The notes: generated by a model from the letters alone, not told the origin. A DNA stretch of 64,000 nucleotides from Peribacillus sp. FSL H8-0477 (GCF_038002765.1 NZ_JBBODE010000001.1:1798001-1862000); one strand, 5' to 3'; shown: positions 36,793 through 46,754, numbered from the stretch's first letter. Translations and numbers: made by a program.

Positions 36793-36846
36793 AAAGACTG
36801 TAGACAAAATCGGGTGGAAACCCGAGTTTGTCTACAGTCTTCTTTG
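36793..36846 (+). terminator. Long terminator hairpin after the cupin gene
   Basis: AAGACTGTAGACAAA pairs with TTTGTCTACAGTCTT, with an inner CGGGT/ACCCG stem. It is among the longest stems in the window. Confidence 0.85.
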
Positions 36847-36862
36847 GTTTTCTAAATCGGCA

Positions 36863-36944
36863 GTTGATTTCCGTTCCAGGCGTTTCTCTTTCCGTGGACG
36901 GGCGATGAGCCCGTAGGAATCTTCACGCCAACACCCAAATCAAC
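36863..36944. repeat. Short copy of a Bacillaceae intergenic repeat with inverted ends
   Basis: The 82-bp stretch starts GTTGATTTCCGTTCCAGGCG and ends AAATCAAC, giving GTTGATTT/AAATCAAC inverted ends. I recall the same ends and the inner CTTTCCG...GACGGGCGATGAGCC segment from a longer intergenic repeat common in Bacillus relatives; the usual GC-rich middle is missing here. Confidence 0.6.
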
Positions 36945-37123
36945 GGTCTTTCTACATTTAATTTGGATTTTAGTCCGACGGTCAAATGAAAACACGTGCT
37001 ACCCAAGAGCGGATTTAGGTGGAGATCCATTCAAATCGGGGGAATTGCGAAGAAATAGTAAGTAGAACAAAAGCTAAAACGCCATAAGAAGTCAGAGCAC
37101 CTTATAAGGAGCTCTGACTTCTT

Positions 37124-38629
37124 TTAACATACGTTGTCTTCTGGAATGATTTTATCTTTATAATCTTGTAGTTCATCTAATGACTTATCTTTCTCAATAC
37201 GGTGCATTTCTAGTACTTCTTCCGTTGGTGGAATAATCAAGCTGACCACGACAATCGTCAATCCTGAAATCACTGCCCCTGAGAATGCAGGCATATGCCA
37301 TAGTTCAGATAAGAGACCAATGAAACCTGTTGAGTCTGATACAGTACCTGGAACTGAAAATACCGAAGTAACAATATAATAGGCAAGTCCTACGGTAATA
37401 CTTGCCCAAACCGCCGGTGTACTTACGCGTTTCCAAAACGGCCCTAAAACTAATGGCCAGAATAATGTAACAAAGACAATATCCCATGCCAAGTAAGCTA
37501 GATCAATTACCTTTTGGAAGCCAAGTGATAGAATCAAGCCAAGTGCTGCACAGACTACGATAACCAGCCTTGAAAAAAGCAGCAATTTTTTTGGATCTGG
37601 ATTTGGATTGATAAAATCGAGATAAATATTTTTGGTAATGATACCTGATGATGCTACATAACAAGCTGCTAATGTCGACATTCCCATGGCCGCCATTGCT
37701 GTAAGGAAAATTCCTGACACAATCGGTGGGAAATAGCCTTGAGCAAAAGCGAGCATTAATGTTTCTGGATTTGTACTATCTGGGAAAATCATTTTGAATG
37801 ATTCACCAAGCATTCCCGGAATCCAACTGATTGCAATGACTACCGAACCAGCAATAATCATGCTTAAGTAGGCAACTCTCGGATTTTTAGCTGCGGCGAC
37901 TCTTTGTCCCAAATCAGCTGCTGGAATATCGCCTAGAGCCAAAATCAAGTAGAGCGACCAAAAACCTGCTCCCCCTTTTTCAAAGAGGTGACTAACATTC
38001 CACCAATTCGGATTAAAGATAAACTCATCATATTGAAAGAACACGACCAGTGCGATACCAAGAATGCCGGCAATCGCAAATATTCCTTGGACAATCTCAG
38101 TATAGGCAACTGCCCATAACCCGCCCACAACAGAATACACGACGGTTAGTGAAACAAATAAAATCGCGGCCGGTACAAAATCTATCGTAAAAATGGCTTG
38201 AATAATATAAGTCCCACCAACCGTCAATGCTCCTGCATTGAATAATCCAAAAGCAATGGCCATTAAACTACCTGTATAAGCTCCCAGTTTTTTAGATCCA
38301 TACCGTAAGCCATAATAATCGGCGATGGTCCATCCTTTCAATCTTCTTAGCGGCTTTGTCCAGATTAATGCACCAAGAATCATACATGTACCAAGACCAG
38401 CCATTGTAGCCGTACCTTCAAATCCACCATCTGTATAACCAGAACCTACAGCTGCAAAGAAGAATGGTGCAGCAAGCAAAGCTGCAATCAGACTGCCCGT
38501 TACAACATACAGCGGCATACTCCATCCGGCTACAATCAGGTCTTCTGCTGTTTTTATCCGTTGATACCCTTTGAAACCTATATAATAAATAAATACTAAA
38601 TAAAGACAAAATATTACGATTGCACTCAC
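37124..38629 (-). CDS. Sodium:solute symporter (SSS family)
   Basis: This 501-residue protein has about 13 membrane segments and belongs to the sodium/solute symporter family (PutP/PanF type). Family blocks are KTAEDLIVAGWSMPLYV, KGWTIADYYGLRYGSKKLG, VVYSVVGGLWAVAYTEIVQG and the GDIPAADLGQRVAAAKNPRVA segment. The substrate is not evident; organic acids or amino acids are typical. It starts at a GTG after GGAGGG and lies 21 bases past an SDR gene that is itself 16 bases past the MCP gene. This puts it in a run led by the c-di-GMP riboswitch. Confidence 0.88.
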   Translation of the reverse strand: MSAIVIFCLYLVFIYYIGFKGYQRIKTAEDLIVAGWSMPLYVVTGSLIAALLAAPFFFAAVGSGYTDGGFEGTATMAGLGTCMILGALIWTKPLRRLKGWTIADYYGLRYGSKKLGAYTGSLMAIAFGLFNAGALTVGGTYIIQAIFTIDFVPAAILFVSLTVVYSVVGGLWAVAYTEIVQGIFAIAGILGIALVVFFQYDEFIFNPNWWNVSHLFEKGGAGFWSLYLILALGDIPAADLGQRVAAAKNPRVAYLSMIIAGSVVIAISWIPGMLGESFKMIFPDSTNPETLMLAFAQGYFPPIVSGIFLTAMAAMGMSTLAACYVASSGIITKNIYLDFINPNPDPKKLLLFSRLVIVVCAALGLILSLGFQKVIDLAYLAWDIVFVTLFWPLVLGPFWKRVSTPAVWASITVGLAYYIVTSVFSVPGTVSDSTGFIGLLSELWHMPAFSGAVISGLTIVVVSLIIPPTEEVLEMHRIEKDKSLDELQDYKDKIIPEDNVC

Positions 38630-38650
38630 TATTGAACCCTCCGCTGTTTA

Positions 38651-39397
38651 TTAGCCATTCATAACTACTCCGCCATTCGGACTGATAATTTGTCCTGCGA
38701 AGAAATTAGCTTGCTCCGATGCTATAAAGAGGATGGTCTGGGCAATCTCCTCAGGCTTTGCCAAACGTTGTAATGGGTACTTACTCGCTTCTTCCTCAAT
38801 ATAATTTTCACCAAACGCTTCTAGGATATCTGTCAGCGTGCCGCTTGGTGCTACAGCATTTACATTAATCTCAGGGGCTAATTCCCTCGCGAGTGCTTTT
38901 GTAAAGGCATTGATTCCGCCTTTCGCTGCTGAGTAATGGGTAAAGTCCTCACACCCAAGGCTTCCTAAATCTGAAGAGATATTGATAATTTTACCGCTCC
39001 CCTGAACCTTCATCCGCTTGGCCGCTTCTCTCGCGTTATAAAAAGTACCGTACAGATGCACCTTAATCATCTTGTCCCACATATCATCGGACATCTCGGT
39101 AATTGGCGACTCCTGCGCAAACCCTGCATTGTTGACAAGAATATCCAAACTCCCTAATTGTTCGTCCATATAGCTGAACATCTCAGAAACTTGTTTAGAA
39201 TCTGCGACATCTGCTCGATATTTATAGGCTTTCACACCATAAGTCTCGGCCTGTTCCCGAACAGCCTCCGCTTCTTCGTCACTTCCTATGTAATTGATTA
39301 AAACATTTGCTCCAGCTTTGGCAAAGGCAAGCACCGCTGCTTTACCAATGCCTTTACTTGAGCCGGTTACTACAACTGTCTTATTGCAAAAGTTCAT
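38651..39397 (-). CDS. FabG-like SDR oxidoreductase
   Basis: This 248-residue short-chain dehydrogenase has TGSSKGIG (residues 12-19), NNAG, and the catalytic ISSDLGSLG...YSAAKGG set. The C-terminal GQIISPNGGVVMNG is typical of FabG-type reductases, but the context is not fatty acid synthesis. It begins 16 bases after the MCP stop, with GGGGGAG before the ATG, and is followed 21 bases later by a sodium symporter. It may act on the compound that the symporter imports and the chemoreceptor senses, which is inference from the gene order. Confidence 0.86.
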   Translation of the reverse strand: MNFCNKTVVVTGSSKGIGKAAVLAFAKAGANVLINYIGSDEEAEAVREQAETYGVKAYKYRADVADSKQVSEMFSYMDEQLGSLDILVNNAGFAQESPITEMSDDMWDKMIKVHLYGTFYNAREAAKRMKVQGSGKIINISSDLGSLGCEDFTHYSAAKGGINAFTKALARELAPEINVNAVAPSGTLTDILEAFGENYIEEEASKYPLQRLAKPEEIAQTILFIASEQANFFAGQIISPNGGVVMNG

Positions 39398-39413
39398 AGC
39401 TCCCCCTGCTTTC

Positions 39414-41135
39414 TTAAATTTTGAAATGGCCGATTAGTATTTGTAATTCCTCAGCTGTTTTTCCTAACGAATCAGAAGTTGCCTTTATCTCTTCCATTGA
39501 TATCAACTGTTCACGACTGGCTTCGGAAACATTGGTAGAGAATTTCGCTGTATTCTCTGCAGTGGCCTTCATTTCATTAACCGATGCGGCAACCTCTTCA
39601 GAAGAAGCAGATATTTCTTCAGATGCGGCAGATACTTCTTGAATTTGCAGGGCAACTTTTTCAGTTGATTCAAAAATCCGTTCAAAAATGGAACCGGCCT
39701 CGTTCGTTAGAGTCAAGCCTGCTTCCACATCTTTTTCACCTTTATCCATGACTTGAATGGAGTATGAAGAATCAGTTTGAATGACCCGAATTAGATCCGT
39801 AATTTGTACAGCTGAATTTGATGATTGTTCTGCCAGTTTCCTTACTTCATCAGCCACGACAGCGAAACCTTTACCATGTTCACCTGCACGAGCTGCTTCA
39901 ATCGCTGCATTAAGAGCAAGTAAGTTCGTTTGATCAGCAATTTCAGATATGATTTTGACAAAACTGCTGATCTTCGCTGTATTATCATTTAATTTACCTA
40001 TGACATTTCCGATTTGATGTACTGATTCATGGATGTTTTGCATCTGATCTATTAGTCGGTGCACAATTTCATTTCCTAATTGTGCCTCATTTGACGTATG
40101 AACGGAAGATTCCGATACGATCAAGGATGAACCGGCAATTTTTTGTATTCCAAATGCAGTTTCTTCAATTGCAGCGACACTTTCCTCCGTTGTCTGTAAG
40201 GTGGTTTCATTTCCACGTGCCACTTTCGTAATATCTTCAGACACTTTCATCGAATAGTCATACGTTTCAGAAGCATTAGCAGAAAGTTCTTCCGCAGAGG
40301 CAGCCAAATAGCTTGATGTATCATGAATATTAGTGATTAGACCATGCAAACTCGAAACCATTTCTTGTACAGAATGCGAAAGCTTGCCAACTTCATCATC
40401 CGTATTAACTGCTTTTATCGTAGCCGTTAAATCACCCTTCGCGACACTATCAGCAACTTCAACTACGAGGCCCAGCGGTTTTAAAAGACGTTTCAATACA
40501 AAATGGATCACAACCAGAATCACAATTAACCCCAATACCCCTATGACTACTTGATTAATAATTGATTTTTTTACAATATTGTTAATATAATCTGCCGAAT
40601 AATCGATCCCAATAACAGCAATAACCTGTCCGTTATTCTCGATGGGAGTAAATACTGTTCTCCAGGATCCAAACGTATCCTTGAAAATATCAGTCACCTC
40701 TGATTTACCTGATTCCATTGCTTGTTGAGCCGTTTTTAAATGAATGGGCGCAATATCCTCAAATACTTCACCTGCTTTATAAATCTCATTTAAATTACTT
40801 GTATAGCCTATCGGCGTAACTTTATCTCCATCGACACTCCAGATATAGCTCCAGCTCATAATTCCCTGCTCTTTTTGAATCGAATCAAGGTCACCTTGTA
40901 TTTTTTTAAAGGTTGAATTTGTTGTACTCGATGACTTGCTTAAAGTTTCTATCGCAGTCGAATTTAATGTCTTTTCTGTTAATAACCCCACACTTGTCAA
41001 TTCCTGTTTTAAATCTTCTTGAAGTCTTAATTCCAACATATATATGCTTGTAGTTGAAAGAATTACGGTTAGCAAACATACGGTAACTAACACGATGACC
41101 ATGATTTTGTAGCGTAACGATTTTTTATTAAACAT
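39414..41135 (-). CDS. Methyl-accepting chemotaxis protein with Cache-type sensor
   Basis: This 573-residue transmembrane chemoreceptor has a first membrane segment near residues 12-32, an extracellular Cache-like sensor ([39 protein letters not shown]), a second segment near residues 200-220, a HAMP domain ([20 protein letters not shown]) and the signalling hairpin tip [41 protein letters not shown] chose the ATG at 41135, which gives [11 protein letters not shown] after AAAGGGGGAA. The longer frame is not preceded by a site. A c-di-GMP-I riboswitch with terminator lies upstream. Confidence 0.95.
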   Translation of the reverse strand: MFNKKSLRYKIMVIVLVTVCLLTVILSTTSIYMLELRLQEDLKQELTSVGLLTEKTLNSTAIETLSKSSSTTNSTFKKIQGDLDSIQKEQGIMSWSYIWSVDGDKVTPIGYTSNLNEIYKAGEVFEDIAPIHLKTAQQAMESGKSEVTDIFKDTFGSWRTVFTPIENNGQVIAVIGIDYSADYINNIVKKSIINQVVIGVLGLIVILVVIHFVLKRLLKPLGLVVEVADSVAKGDLTATIKAVNTDDEVGKLSHSVQEMVSSLHGLITNIHDTSSYLAASAEELSANASETYDYSMKVSEDITKVARGNETTLQTTEESVAAIEETAFGIQKIAGSSLIVSESSVHTSNEAQLGNEIVHRLIDQMQNIHESVHQIGNVIGKLNDNTAKISSFVKIISEIADQTNLLALNAAIEAARAGEHGKGFAVVADEVRKLAEQSSNSAVQITDLIRVIQTDSSYSIQVMDKGEKDVEAGLTLTNEAGSIFERIFESTEKVALQIQEVSAASEEISASSEEVAASVNEMKATAENTAKFSTNVSEASREQLISMEEIKATSDSLGKTAEELQILIGHFKI

Positions 41136-41242
41136 CTTATTTCCCCCTTTTAGTGATTGACTGACATGATGTAAACAAATGCTAAACAAGACACATGATC
41201 ACTAAAAGTACTGTATATATAATCCAAGCTGCCGGCAAAATA

Positions 41243-41268
41243 AAAAAAAAGCACCAGAAGAAGGTGCA
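41243..41268 (-). terminator. Riboswitch-controlled terminator before the MCP gene
   Basis: GCACCTTCTTCTGGTGC followed by nine T on the minus strand lies between the c-di-GMP aptamer and the MCP start. Confidence 0.92.
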
Positions 41269-41284
41269 GTGTATAAACCCATGG

Positions 41285-41366
41285 TAACTTGTACGGCAAC
41301 CCGGCTGCCCTAGCACTATGCGGTAGGCCCGTGGCTTTGCGTCTCCACTTTTCAATGGATTTGCTA
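41285..41366 (-). ncRNA. c-di-GMP-I (GEMM) riboswitch
   Basis: The minus strand reads AGTGGAGACGCAAAGCC, then ACGGGCCTACC, then GGCAGCCGGGTTGCCG, the conserved core, tetraloop-receptor side and 3' helix of the GEMM-I aptamer. Chemotaxis genes are common targets of this class. Confidence 0.93.
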
Positions 41367-41496
41367 TTTACACAATACATTTATAAAGTAATCTTTGTTT
41401 CTTAAAAACGAAGAGCACATTTTTTATTATATCGGCAGTTTTTATAAGAATTTCACTCTTTTTTTAAAGATTATAGGTCTATTCTCTCTGTTTATT

Positions 41497-42210
41497 TCAT
41501 ATTTTTTTCACATTCCCCCTGAGTAAATTCCATAAAATGAAAAAAACGCTCAGTGCTACTATTTCCATCGAAAGAATATACCAAGGATAGGGACCAAGTA
41601 GATCAAGGACACTTCCACTACCTGGCTTCTCCCGCAGAAACATATAATTACCACCGAGTTGATCATTTATCAACCATATAAAAGGCAGGAGAATATTTAA
41701 AGTAAGCATGGTTCCTCCAATTCCTCTTAGCGTGGGCCGATAACCTTTTACCCAAGTAAAATAGAGAGCCGTTATAATAATGCCTATATGTGTATAAAAA
41801 AAGTGAAAGTACCGAAAATGCGGAAAGCTCCATTCCATTACAGGGGTCAGCATGGCTTGAATAGCACCGCCAATTCCGGCAAATAAAACAAACTGATATA
41901 AATAGCGATTCCCCGTCCATAACAGCACGATTGTCACCATAAGACTAAGACTGCATAACTCTAGAGGAAGAGATTGTCTAAAATGCCATTGCTCCGTCGT
42001 AAAGAGCCACATGTGGTATAACCCTTCTATAATTAGCAGGGTGACAGCAAAGATTTTTTCTAACCACAGACATCTTGTCGTATTTACACTACGCCCTTTT
42101 AATATGAAGAGACCTATTATGAGTAGTCCTAATGCCGCTAGAGCCCATACATGGTCTACGGACCAAAAGATAAACTGATGGTCATCACTATCCCCTATAA
42201 ATCTATCCAT
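41497..42210 (-). CDS. ywaF: YwaF-like TIGR02206 integral membrane protein
   Basis: This 237-residue protein has six or seven membrane segments and the TIGR02206/YwaF pattern: RQSLPLELCSLSLMVTIVLLWTGN, GGAIQAMLTPVMEW and HFFYTHIGIIITALYF, with the His-rich stretch. The ATG at 42210 gives MDRFIGDSDDHQFIFWS after AAGGGGAA; a longer frame starts inside the region divergent to the cyclase gene. The C-terminus overlaps no other gene. The function of the family is unknown to me. It is divergent from sqhC. Confidence 0.78.
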   Translation of the reverse strand: MDRFIGDSDDHQFIFWSVDHVWALAALGLLIIGLFILKGRSVNTTRCLWLEKIFAVTLLIIEGLYHMWLFTTEQWHFRQSLPLELCSLSLMVTIVLLWTGNRYLYQFVLFAGIGGAIQAMLTPVMEWSFPHFRYFHFFYTHIGIIITALYFTWVKGYRPTLRGIGGTMLTLNILLPFIWLINDQLGGNYMFLREKPGSGSVLDLLGPYPWYILSMEIVALSVFFILWNLLRGNVKKI

Positions 42211-42331
42211 CTCAGCTTCTTCCCCTTTACCTATATGATAGAAAACAGCTTTTGTATCAAGTGTTTTTTCGTATATTAGCTTTGAGATGAGAATATACAT
42301 ATTCGTGACGTCTTATAAAAGGAGTGATCGA

Positions 42332-44218
42332 ATGCAGCATGTCCAGCCAGAGATAAACCGTCTTACGGCTATTCTTCAGAACAGCCAAGGAAAAGATGGC
42401 TCATGGCATGACCCATTCGAAACAAATATTGTAGTCGATGCCTATATGATTATTTTACTAAGAGTTCTAGAGATCAATGACGAAAAGTTAATACAATCAT
42501 TAGTCAAACGAATTGAAAGCAAACGCGAAAACGGTGTATGGAAACTCTTTGCGGATGAAAAGGATGGAAACCTTTCTCTTACCACAGAAGCCTACTATGC
42601 GCTTCTTTATTCAGGGTTAAAGAACAAAGAGGATCCAGATATGCGAAAAGCACGGCGATTTATCCTTGAAAAAGGCGGACTAAAGCAGACTAAGATGTTT
42701 ACAAGATTAATGCTTACGGTCACAGGTCAATATAAATGGCCATTACTTTTTCCTATTCCCATAGAAGCTGTTTTGCTTCCGCCGACTTTTTTTGTGAATA
42801 TGTTTGATATTTCCATCTATGCACGAGTTCATTTTATGCCGATCGTCCTGCTCGGGGAAAAGAAATTTCAGGTAAAAGGTGTGAATGCCCCAGATTTAAG
42901 TGATTTACATCAAAGCAGAAGCTCTGATCATGAGTGGGAGGAGATACGTTCAAACGGCTATCGTTCTCTATTTTCGAGTCTTCAAACCAGTACAGCAGCC
43001 TTAATTGGGCTGCCTTCTAAGCTGAAATCACTTGCTGTTGATTCAATTGAACAATATATGTTAAACCGTCTTGAACCAGACGGAACACTCTATAATTATT
43101 TTAGCTCTACTTTTTTTATGATTATCGCACTCCTTTCCCTTGGCTATTCAAAAAAGGATCCGGTAATCATTAAGGCAGTGGAAGGACTAAAAGCAATGGC
43201 TTCTTCTATTGATGGTCAGGTGCATATTCAACATACAACCGCAAACGTTTGGAATACAGCATTAATCAGCTACGCCTTACAGGAATCTGGTCTTTCTTCT
43301 TCAACACCGTCGATCAAAAAAGCAACTGCCTATTTATGCAAAAAACAGCATGTGAAATATGGGGATTGGGTCATTCACAATCCAAACACAGCACCCGGTG
43401 GCTGGGGATTTTCCGATTTAAATACTATAAACCCTGATGTAGATGATACAAGTGCTTCACTGCGGGCACTCCATCCCGTCTTTGTCTCAAATCCTGATCA
43501 TCACAATTCCTGGGAGCGAGGCGTGACATTTCTTCTTTCTATGCAAAATGACGATGGCGGCTTTCCCGCTTTTGAAAAAAATGTCGACAATGAATTATTA
43601 AGCGTGCTCCCTGTCGAAGAAGCAAAATATATTTTAACAGATCCTTCTACACCAGATTTAACAGGCAGAGCGTTAGAATTTTTATGTAAGTATGCGGGCC
43701 TCCAAATGCCCAATCGATCGATAAAAAAGGCAGCAGATTGGCTTCTTCTTCATCAGGAAAAGGATGGTTCATGGTATGGAAGATGGGGAGTTTGTTATAT
43801 TTATGGCACATGGGCAGCACTTACTGGCTTAGCTGCTTCGGGTTATTCCACAAATCCTGCAATCAGCAGGGCAGTCAAATGGCTTAAAAGTATCCAACAC
43901 CAAGATGGAGGATGGGGTGAATCTTGCTACAGTGATATCAAAAAAAAGTATGTACCGCTTGGAACTAGTTCGTTAACTCAAACAGCATGGGCATTGGATG
44001 CTTTGATTGCGGTGTCAGCCAAGCCAAGTGCCTCCATAGAAAAAGGGATTGCCTACCTGATCCGTGAAGGCAAAAAAAATGATTGGACTACTTCTTATCC
44101 AGCTGGACAAGGACTAGCAAACTTCCTATATATTCATTACCATAGCTATCAGCACATCTTCACGCTGCTTACGCTTGCCCATTACCGGGAAAAATACCTC
44201 AATAACTCAACTAACTAG
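42332..44218 (+). CDS. sqhC: SqhC-type squalene/sesquarterpene cyclase (sporulenol synthase)
   Basis: This 628-residue enzyme is a class II terpene cyclase. The catalytic acid motif DVDDTSA is in INPDVDDTSASLRALHP, and several QW repeats are visible (QGKDGSW, PGGWGFSDL, QNDDGGFPAF, QEKDGSWYGRWG, QDGGWGESCYS). The length is the same as Bacillus SqhC, which cyclises tetraprenyl-beta-curcumene to sporulenol, a spore-associated lipid; squalene-hopene activity cannot be ruled out. The ATG at 42332 follows AAAAGGAGTGATCGA. It ends at a terminator. Confidence 0.93.
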   Translation: MQHVQPEINRLTAILQNSQGKDGSWHDPFETNIVVDAYMIILLRVLEINDEKLIQSLVKRIESKRENGVWKLFADEKDGNLSLTTEAYYALLYSGLKNKEDPDMRKARRFILEKGGLKQTKMFTRLMLTVTGQYKWPLLFPIPIEAVLLPPTFFVNMFDISIYARVHFMPIVLLGEKKFQVKGVNAPDLSDLHQSRSSDHEWEEIRSNGYRSLFSSLQTSTAALIGLPSKLKSLAVDSIEQYMLNRLEPDGTLYNYFSSTFFMIIALLSLGYSKKDPVIIKAVEGLKAMASSIDGQVHIQHTTANVWNTALISYALQESGLSSSTPSIKKATAYLCKKQHVKYGDWVIHNPNTAPGGWGFSDLNTINPDVDDTSASLRALHPVFVSNPDHHNSWERGVTFLLSMQNDDGGFPAFEKNVDNELLSVLPVEEAKYILTDPSTPDLTGRALEFLCKYAGLQMPNRSIKKAADWLLLHQEKDGSWYGRWGVCYIYGTWAALTGLAASGYSTNPAISRAVKWLKSIQHQDGGWGESCYSDIKKKYVPLGTSSLTQTAWALDALIAVSAKPSASIEKGIAYLIREGKKNDWTTSYPAGQGLANFLYIHYHSYQHIFTLLTLAHYREKYLNNSTN

Positions 44219-44230
44219 TGTTCTACTCGA

Positions 44231-44265
44231 AAAAACTCTCCTTAGTAAATAGGAGAGTTTTTTTT
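44231..44265 (+). terminator. Terminator of sqhC
   Basis: AAAAACTCTCCT pairs with AGGAGAGTTTTT and further T follow. Confidence 0.92.
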
Positions 44266-44302
44266 AATACAGTACCCTCAGTCTGAGATTTTCGACACGT
44301 AT

Positions 44303-45343
44303 CTATTTCGACAGCTTACTAGTAATCATGTTCCAGTACTGTTCATCTTGATTGTGGCCTAATCTCCAGATACCAATTCCCTTTAAATTTTCTGCGTTTA
44401 CTACGTCTAATTTATAGGAAAGACTTTGAGCATTTTCAAACCAAACAATATGTCGAACACCCTTACCGTCTTTATAAGAAAAATTCGGAGTTTTTGTAAC
44501 CCGGTCAAAAATAATTTTCACTTTATATTTTTTTGCTAGCTTCATTGATTCCTCATAGGTTCTTGAAACAGTCTTCCCCTTTGTACTCCAGTCATACCCA
44601 TAAGAACCAATACCAAGCAGGATTTTATCAGCTGGAACAACCGTTTTCGTGTAGGCAACGACTTTCTTCACCCAGCCAATGGAAGCAACTGAACCCGGTA
44701 AGCTAGATTTGTAGTGTTCTTCATAGGTCATGATTAATAGGTAATCGACATACTTTGCGACGGCTTTATAGTCATAGGCATAGTTCCAAGTCATCAGGGG
44801 GTGATCAGCTGTTTTAGGCTGCAATGACACCGATAGACTAAACCCTTTAGGCTTTAAAACTTCAGCTAATTCCTTTATAAGCTTCGTATATACGTTTCGA
44901 TCTGAGCCTTGTACATTCTCAATATCAATATTGACGCCTTTGTAGTGATCTTTTTTAAGAATAGCCAGTGTATTCTTAGCAAATCTCGTTCGATTTGTTT
45001 TACTGTTTAGTAGTCTATGAGCATTTTCACGATTAAACTCATTCCCTATCATCAACGTCGCGTTCATGTTTCTTTCATTAGCTAACGTAATTTGCTCCTT
45101 GGCCGAAGTACCTCTTATTGTTCCTAACCCATCAACAACATGTGTAGCCGCAGCAATAGAAGTCAACATTTCAGAATGTTTATTCATGACTTTATACGAA
45201 CTGACATCTAACTTATTGTACTTCACTGTAAATCCCAGTACCTCTTTCTTCACTGTTTTAGCCTCAGCATAGGAAACAGTACCAAAGAAAACGATAACCA
45301 CGAGGAATAGTGTAATCATTTTTCGTACTAATCGATCATTCAT
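44303..45343 (-). CDS. Secreted GH18-family protein (YaaH/YdhD-like)
   Basis: This 346-residue protein has a signal peptide (residues 1-29, ending YAEAKT) and one glycosyl hydrolase 18 TIM barrel. The active site motif is GVNIDIENVQG, where the Glu proton donor is present and the form matches spore-cortex YaaH-type enzymes rather than true chitinases. Supporting blocks are YVDYLLIMTYEEHY and LLGIGSYGYDW. No LysM repeats are present, unlike YaaH itself. A peptidoglycan or spore-wall substrate is inference. The ATG at 45343 follows GGAGGAAATACAA. It is last in a run after the TPR gene. Confidence 0.87.
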   Translation of the reverse strand: MNDRLVRKMITLFLVVIVFFGTVSYAEAKTVKKEVLGFTVKYNKLDVSSYKVMNKHSEMLTSIAAATHVVDGLGTIRGTSAKEQITLANERNMNATLMIGNEFNRENAHRLLNSKTNRTRFAKNTLAILKKDHYKGVNIDIENVQGSDRNVYTKLIKELAEVLKPKGFSLSVSLQPKTADHPLMTWNYAYDYKAVAKYVDYLLIMTYEEHYKSSLPGSVASIGWVKKVVAYTKTVVPADKILLGIGSYGYDWSTKGKTVSRTYEESMKLAKKYKVKIIFDRVTKTPNFSYKDGKGVRHIVWFENAQSLSYKLDVVNAENLKGIGIWRLGHNQDEQYWNMITSKLSK

Positions 45344-45364
45344 TTGTATTTCCTCCATGTCTCG

Positions 45365-45847
45365 TTACTCCCAGACAGTATCTAATTTATCTGCATAAAA
45401 ACTTAGCGCCTTCCGATATCGTTTAATTTCCTCATCGTTGGTTGTATCAACTAACTGGTTAATTAGAATCTCCATTGCCTGATGATGCTCATTACTATTA
45501 AAAAGTGTAAGTGCATAAAACACATGAAGAGCCCGATTATCCGGAAATAGTTTACGTGCCTTCTCTAATGTTTCTTTCGAGTTTGCATACTCTCCAACTG
45601 TTCGGTATGTACTTCCTAGACCTAAGAAAGCCGCTTGAGCATCTTGGTTAGGTAAGCCAAGCTCAATTGCTTTTTGATAATATGGAATAGCTCTTCGTTC
45701 CATTCCCCTAACATCAAAACTCCAGGCACATTGGTAAACAATCTTTGCATCCTCAGGATATGTCTCAGCCAATTCAATCAGCATTTCGTTTGATTTCACG
45801 TAATTCTGCTGTTTTCTCAGTTCTAACGCCTCTGTCAACTTATCCAA
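45365..45847 (-). CDS. TPR-repeat protein
   Basis: This 160-residue protein is made of about four tetratricopeptide repeats (for example QNYVKSNEMLIELAETYPED, ERRAIPYYQKAIELGLP, EYANSKETLEKARKLFPDN). It is likely a cytoplasmic protein-binding module. I chose the TTG at 45847 (MDKLTEALELRKQQ) because GGAGGGGA lies ten bases before it and directly after the stop of the acetyltransferase remnant; the longer frame would overlap that gene. It lies 21 bases before the GH18 gene start. A partner cannot be named. Confidence 0.8.
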   Translation of the reverse strand: MDKLTEALELRKQQNYVKSNEMLIELAETYPEDAKIVYQCAWSFDVRGMERRAIPYYQKAIELGLPNQDAQAAFLGLGSTYRTVGEYANSKETLEKARKLFPDNRALHVFYALTLFNSNEHHQAMEILINQLVDTTNDEEIKRYRKALSFYADKLDTVWE

Positions 45848-45864
45848 ATTCTTATAATCCCCTC

Positions 45865-46667
45865 CTATCTTTGAACCCAAATAGCTTTGGTATAGGCAAT
45901 ATTCATGCCTGCTCGCTGCATATTCCGCTGACTGGCAGAGCCAAATTGGGCTTGTCCAATTATGTAATCACACCCAAGACTGCCGGCTAATTTAAAACGC
46001 TCTGCAAGCAATGCGCTTTGGACTCCTCTATTCCGTGCTTCAGGGACAGTTGCTGCCGCTGCTAAATCAGCACATTCACCATTTGTATATAACACAGCAA
46101 CTCCAACCAGCTCCCCCGCGGCCATTGCTCCCAAAAACCTCCAATTCTGCAGTCCATAAAGAACCTGATTATTCCTTGTGATATCTTCCTTAAGAAAGGA
46201 AGGCATCCCAAATCCCCGAACGTAAATATCACCGAATCTGTCAAACTCGTGATCTTCCAATTCCCGAATCATTATCGTTTCTGAAACAGCAGCATAGTTC
46301 GCTTTTGTCGAGCCATACAAAAGCGTATGAAAACCGGACTGATAAAAACCTCTTTCTGTTAAAGAAGTATAGACTTCGATGACGCGTGTGTCGGTGTTAA
46401 TTCAATTCGGCAAGGAATCTCTTTTTCTTTAAAAAAATCAAGGATTTGATTCAGAAAGGGAATAGCCTCCTTACTTAAACCCTTTACCGTATTAAAAGCG
46501 GGACCAGGTATATGCTTGACAGAAAAAGCACGAGCACCGCCAAAATCGCGAATATTCACACACATTGGGTTACCTTTACTACTCTGAACAGCAGTAAGCC
46601 TTGATGTCAGTGAATCGATTTCTGCTTTTTCAAATTTCAATGCTAAATCCTTTGTAAGCACACACAT
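45865..46667 (-). pseudogene. GNAT-family N-acetyltransferase split by a frameshift
   Basis: Two adjacent frames together make one acetyltransferase of about 265 residues. The first part starts at an ATG at 46667 (MCVLTKDLALKFEKAE, after GGAGGAAG) and runs to a stop at 46359. The second continues in another frame from about 46375, reading TSLTERGFYQSGFHTLLYG and then the GNAT core, with the acetyl-CoA loop VPEARNRGVQSALLAERF and a stop at 45865. Adding one base near 46373-46376 restores a single frame. This is either a recent mutation or a sequence error. The upstream frame is divergent to the GT2 gene. Confidence 0.85.
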
Positions 46668-46754
46668 GATTTCTTCCTCCCGTTTATTTTTACCGCTCAG
46701 ACTCACACCTTCTATCAAATCTTAATATGTTAAATGAGAGGTGATTGCAAACAA

